A stretch of DNA of 64,000 nt from a bacterium (lineage in GTDB: Bacteria > Actinomycetota > Acidimicrobiia > Spongiisociales > Spongiisociaceae). Each line of letters starts with the position of its first letter. The first letter of the stretch is position 1. The position numbers and the translations under genes were made by a program. The notes below the pieces were generated by a model, which saw only the letters and a program-made list of their open reading frames with translations, was not told the origin of the DNA and did no database searches. Positions 61,456-64,000 of this stretch are shown here, one piece after another. The DNA lies in NCBI GenBank assembly GCA_028820935.1, contig JAPPHZ010000029.1:62001-126000 (forward strand), given 5' to 3'.

Positions 61456-62874
61456 ATGAATCGTGCGGTCAGCAGGGAAGAGACGCGGTCGGTGAGGGTG
61501 GGTCGAGTCGGTCTGGGCTTGTTGGGCGCGGCCTTGGCGTCCGTATTCGTTGCGGCGTGTGGGCCAGGGGATGATCCGTCGACGTCGGGGGCTTCAGTCG
61601 AGTCGACCCTCGCCTCCGGGACCTCGGCCGGAACGACCGCGGTTTCGACCGCGCCGGCCCCGGTTGTCGAGACGGGTCTCGACAGCGTGTCGGCAAACGC
61701 GCGTTCCCTCGTCGACAGTTGGCTGTCCGCGGTGTCGGAGTCGGGTGGCGCGTGGCCGGGTTACGACCTTGGCGACATCCCGACCGTGTTGGTCTCGGTC
61801 GACGTCGGCGGGAGGATCGAGGCTGTGGTGGCTTTCAACCACCCGAGTCCGGACGCTCTGGGGGAGGCGATCCTCGATGTTGAGGTGGACGGCCACCGGG
61901 TGGCGGTCGTCGGGGAGCCGGCCGACCCGGAGAGGCTGCTCTCTCTGGCGCCGTTCGACTTCTTCGCGGACATAGGCGGCGTCCAGACGTACGTGTTGGT
62001 AGCCCAGCGGGGAGAGCCGGGCCGCGAGCCGGACGCGCCGGGGTTCGTGGCGATGGTCGCCCACGAGGGGTTCCACCGGTACCAGTTCGACAACTGGGCC
62101 CCCGGCGCAGCCGTCCAGGACGTCGAGGGATACGACTTCGGGGCGGAGAACCTCGAGTTGGTCCTGCTCGAGAACCGGATACTGGTCGCTGCCTACCAGG
62201 CACGCACGGTGGCGGAAACCGAGCGGCTGGGCCGCCAGTTCGCGGCGGTACGTGCCGCCCGGCACGAGCGGGATCCCAGGGTTGCACTCGATGAGGAGCA
62301 GGAACGTATGGAGGGGTCGGCCCGATGGATCGAGCACCGGATGGGCGACGCAATCGGGAACACCTACGCCTCCACCAACCACACCAGCGAACTCGGCTAC
62401 CTCGATGAGAGCATCGGCGACCCTGGGGCGGTGCTGGGCAACGTCAAGTCGTTCTTCGGGTTCGGACGTTTCTACAGCAGCGGCGCCACCGTGCTGGCTC
62501 TGCTCGAGCGCATCGGTGTGGCCGGCGCCGAGGTTGCTGAACGGCTCGGGGATGGTGATGCACCTGCCCAGTTGCTGGCACAGCGCATCGCTCCTCTAGG
62601 CGACCGCGACCACCTCGTAGCCGCGGCCTGGGCCGAGCACGATCCGGACGGCCGCCTAGGCGTGGCCGCGGCGGCTCTCGCCGAACTCGCGGCTGGCGAG
62701 GGGGAAACCGACTTCGGCGCCGGCGCCGTTCCTGAAGAGACACTCGGACCCGGTTTCGAGGTCAGCGAAGACCAGATTGCCTGCCTTCAGGACCATGGGC
62801 TCGACCTGAGCGCGGACAGCGTCACGATCTCCGACGATATCGCGAGTGCCTGTCTCGGCGACTCCGGATCCTGA
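61456..62874 (+). CDS. Secreted lipoprotein with HExxH motif (putative metallopeptidase)
   Basis: This protein of about 472 residues has a signal peptide with lipobox (VFVAAC), a Ser/Thr/Ala-rich linker, and a globular domain with HEGFH in MVAHEGFHRYQFDNW. A downstream Glu-containing helix (ENLELVLLENRILVAAY) could supply the third zinc ligand, as in gluzincins. The family is not recognised. Start ATG 61456 or GTG 61438. It is divergent from the selenoprotein gene. Extracytoplasmic proteolysis is inferred only from the motif. Confidence 0.75.
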   Translation: MNRAVSREETRSVRVGRVGLGLLGAALASVFVAACGPGDDPSTSGASVESTLASGTSAGTTAVSTAPAPVVETGLDSVSANARSLVDSWLSAVSESGGAWPGYDLGDIPTVLVSVDVGGRIEAVVAFNHPSPDALGEAILDVEVDGHRVAVVGEPADPERLLSLAPFDFFADIGGVQTYVLVAQRGEPGREPDAPGFVAMVAHEGFHRYQFDNWAPGAAVQDVEGYDFGAENLELVLLENRILVAAYQARTVAETERLGRQFAAVRAARHERDPRVALDEEQERMEGSARWIEHRMGDAIGNTYASTNHTSELGYLDESIGDPGAVLGNVKSFFGFGRFYSSGATVLALLERIGVAGAEVAERLGDGDAPAQLLAQRIAPLGDRDHLVAAAWAEHDPDGRLGVAAAALAELAAGEGETDFGAGAVPEETLGPGFEVSEDQIACLQDHGLDLSADSVTISDDIASACLGDSGS

Positions 62875-62949
62875 GCGGCCCGTTACCCGCGGCAGCCTCC
62901 CGGTCCGGGAGAAGCGGCCCTCCCGGCGAGCCGGCCGATCCTTCCTTGG

Positions 62950-62991
62950 GCCCAAAACTTTGGCGCGGCCCGCCGCAATGGGCTATTTTTT
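62950..62991 (+). terminator. Possible Rho-independent terminator
   Basis: GCCCA (62950-62954) can pair with TGGGC (62979-62983), enclosing an inner GCGG-cccg-CCGC hairpin, and six T residues follow (62986-62991). It lies 75 bp after the lipoprotein gene and before the next operon. The outer stem is short, so confidence is limited. Confidence 0.45.
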
Positions 62992-63043
62992 CTGAAGCGG
63001 GCAGAACGAGCTCGAAGCTTTGACCGATCGAAGGAGGTCGCTT

Positions 63044-64000
63044 TTGGTACCGAAGTCCAACCGCCCCCACGAATTCACCCGCCGCCAGTTTCTTGGCGGA
63101 GGCTCCGCGCTTATGGCCTTCGCCGCCATGGGAGGCCTGTCCGCGTTAGTGGCCGCCTGCGGTGGGGGTGATCCGATCGATGAGGGCGCCGAGCCCGGTA
63201 CCGACTTCACCGGCTCGTTGGGCGTCCTGATCGGAACCCACATGGATCCGGTCAAGGCTCTGCTCGAGCAGCACCAGGCTTCGGTGGGGTTCGCTCCCAC
63301 CATCGAGGAGGTCACCACACCCGACCTCCGGAGCAAGCTCACCACCTCCTTCCTGGCGCAGAGCTCCCCGTGGGACGCGGTCTTCGTCACCGCCGAGCTC
63401 GGAGCCGAGCTGGGCACGCGAGGCTGGCTGACCAACGCCAGCATCTTCATGGACGACAACGTCCGGACCGAGTCCGACCTCCTGACTCGGGGTCTGGGAG
63501 CGGTCGAACTGGGTGACAATACCCTGGCGGCGCCCTGGACCATGGGAAGCCAGCTCCTCCATTGGAACAAGCAGATGATGGAGCAGGCGGGTCTCGATCC
63601 GGATGCTCCGACCAACTGGCATGCCACTCCCAATTCCTGGGATACCTTCGTGGAGTACGCCAAGGCCATGACCGGCGAGCGGGACGGCACCCAGTACTAC
63701 GGCTACACGGACGCCTGGGCCGGTGCCCATGTCCTCTGGACGTGGGGTGGGATGCTCAACATGCATGGCGGTAGCTTCCTGGACGAGGAGCAACAGCCCA
63801 ACTGGAATTCCGAGGAAGGTGTGGAGGCTCTGCAGAAGCTCTACGACCTCTTGCATACCCACCAGGTGGTCGATCCGGCCGTCACCACCTATACGTGGGT
63901 GTTCGACGCCACTCCTGGGTTCTTCGAGGGCACTCGGGGCATGTTCATCTCCTGGCCGTTCGTGGCGGGAGTTGCGGCCATTCCGGAGGCCTCGCAGATC
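63044..64000 (+). CDS. Extracellular solute-binding protein family 1, Tat-type lipoprotein (partial)
   Basis: This gene runs off the window end; 319 codons are visible. The start is TTG 63044, with AAGGAGG 6 nt upstream. The N-terminus has a twin-arginine motif (FTRRQFLGGG), a hydrophobic stretch and a lipobox (LVAAC), so it is probably exported folded by Tat and lipidated. The domain that follows (GTDFTGSLGVLIGTHMDPVKAL, SQLLHWNKQMMEQAGLDPDAP) is a family 1 sugar-type binding protein. Transporter permeases should follow downstream of the window. Confidence 0.88.
   Translation, partial: MVPKSNRPHEFTRRQFLGGGSALMAFAAMGGLSALVAACGGGDPIDEGAEPGTDFTGSLGVLIGTHMDPVKALLEQHQASVGFAPTIEEVTTPDLRSKLTTSFLAQSSPWDAVFVTAELGAELGTRGWLTNASIFMDDNVRTESDLLTRGLGAVELGDNTLAAPWTMGSQLLHWNKQMMEQAGLDPDAPTNWHATPNSWDTFVEYAKAMTGERDGTQYYGYTDAWAGAHVLWTWGGMLNMHGGSFLDEEQQPNWNSEEGVEALQKLYDLLHTHQVVDPAVTTYTWVFDATPGFFEGTRGMFISWPFVAGVAAIPEASQI

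Overview
The window is high-GC, densely packed bacterial DNA. Lipoprotein signal peptides ending in LAAAC-type lipoboxes are followed by Thr/Ala/Pro-rich or Val/Thr/Glu-rich linkers, starts are often GTG or TTG, and genes overlap by ATGA in long catabolic operons. This style suits Actinomycetota, perhaps Acidimicrobiia, and less likely Chloroflexota. There is no rRNA or ribosomal protein gene to settle it, so the assignment is inference. I saw no tRNA gene and no CRISPR array.

Layout. 50-2525 (minus): a polar amino acid ABC transporter (binding lipoprotein, ATPase, permease) with a 107-bp MITE-like element between ATPase and permease. 2580-3039: a decayed IS3-family transposase, followed by an ornithine-cyclodeaminase-family gene of lower GC and an MscS channel. 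5734-10824 (minus): amidohydrolase, nitrilase-fold protein and an NMT1-type ABC transporter. 11034-17547 (plus): histone-deacetylase-like amidohydrolase, PPK2, SDR, a two-subunit CoA-transferase, a DAO-family FAD oxidoreductase and an Asp/hydantoin-racemase-like protein. 17716-25507: an operon with a ROK regulator, M20 hydrolase, sugar-type ABC transporter, YhfX-like PLP protein and NagB, preceded by a consensus promoter overlapping an inverted-repeat operator. 25538-27112: repeats around an AcoX-type ATP-NAD-kinase-like gene. 27186-32914: glycine decarboxylase GcvPA/GcvPB, a [2Fe-2S]/FAD dehydrogenase subunit and a DapA-family enzyme. 33097-37365: accessory metabolic genes and a DMT-like membrane protein. 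37847-51836: a signal-less solute-binding-fold protein, a complete peptide-type (Dpp/Opp) ABC transporter, hydantoinase/oxoprolinase HyuA with two tandem HyuB copies, and a DUF885 metallopeptidase. 51895-54221: TetR, ArsM and a CDF transporter. 54450-59131: a molybdenum hydroxylase operon with an embedded CobW-type GTPase. 59191-59921: a VapBC module with a perfect palindromic operator. 60006-61160: a thioredoxin-fold gene interrupted by one in-frame TGA at the redox-active position. 61456-64000: a lipoprotein metallopeptidase candidate and the start of a Tat-exported sugar-binding lipoprotein.

The strongest discovery candidate is the gene at 60006-61160 (minus). Reading frame and thioredoxin-fold sequence continue across TGA (60744-60746) in the motif W-S-S-W-[TGA]-G-C-R, and a stem-loop with G at the first two loop positions lies 20 nt downstream, as expected of a bacterial SECIS element. 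It is probably a selenoprotein with a Sec-Gly-Cys centre.

The second theme is two families of short terminal-inverted-repeat elements: A, about 107 bp, three copies; B, 167 bp, four copies. Both sit at CTAG and repeatedly at gene stop codons, where the element edge carries the TAG stop. Metabolically the window points to scavenging of organic nitrogen compounds (amino acids, peptides, hydantoin-like rings, purine-like heterocycles, amino sugars) with glycine as a possible convergence point.
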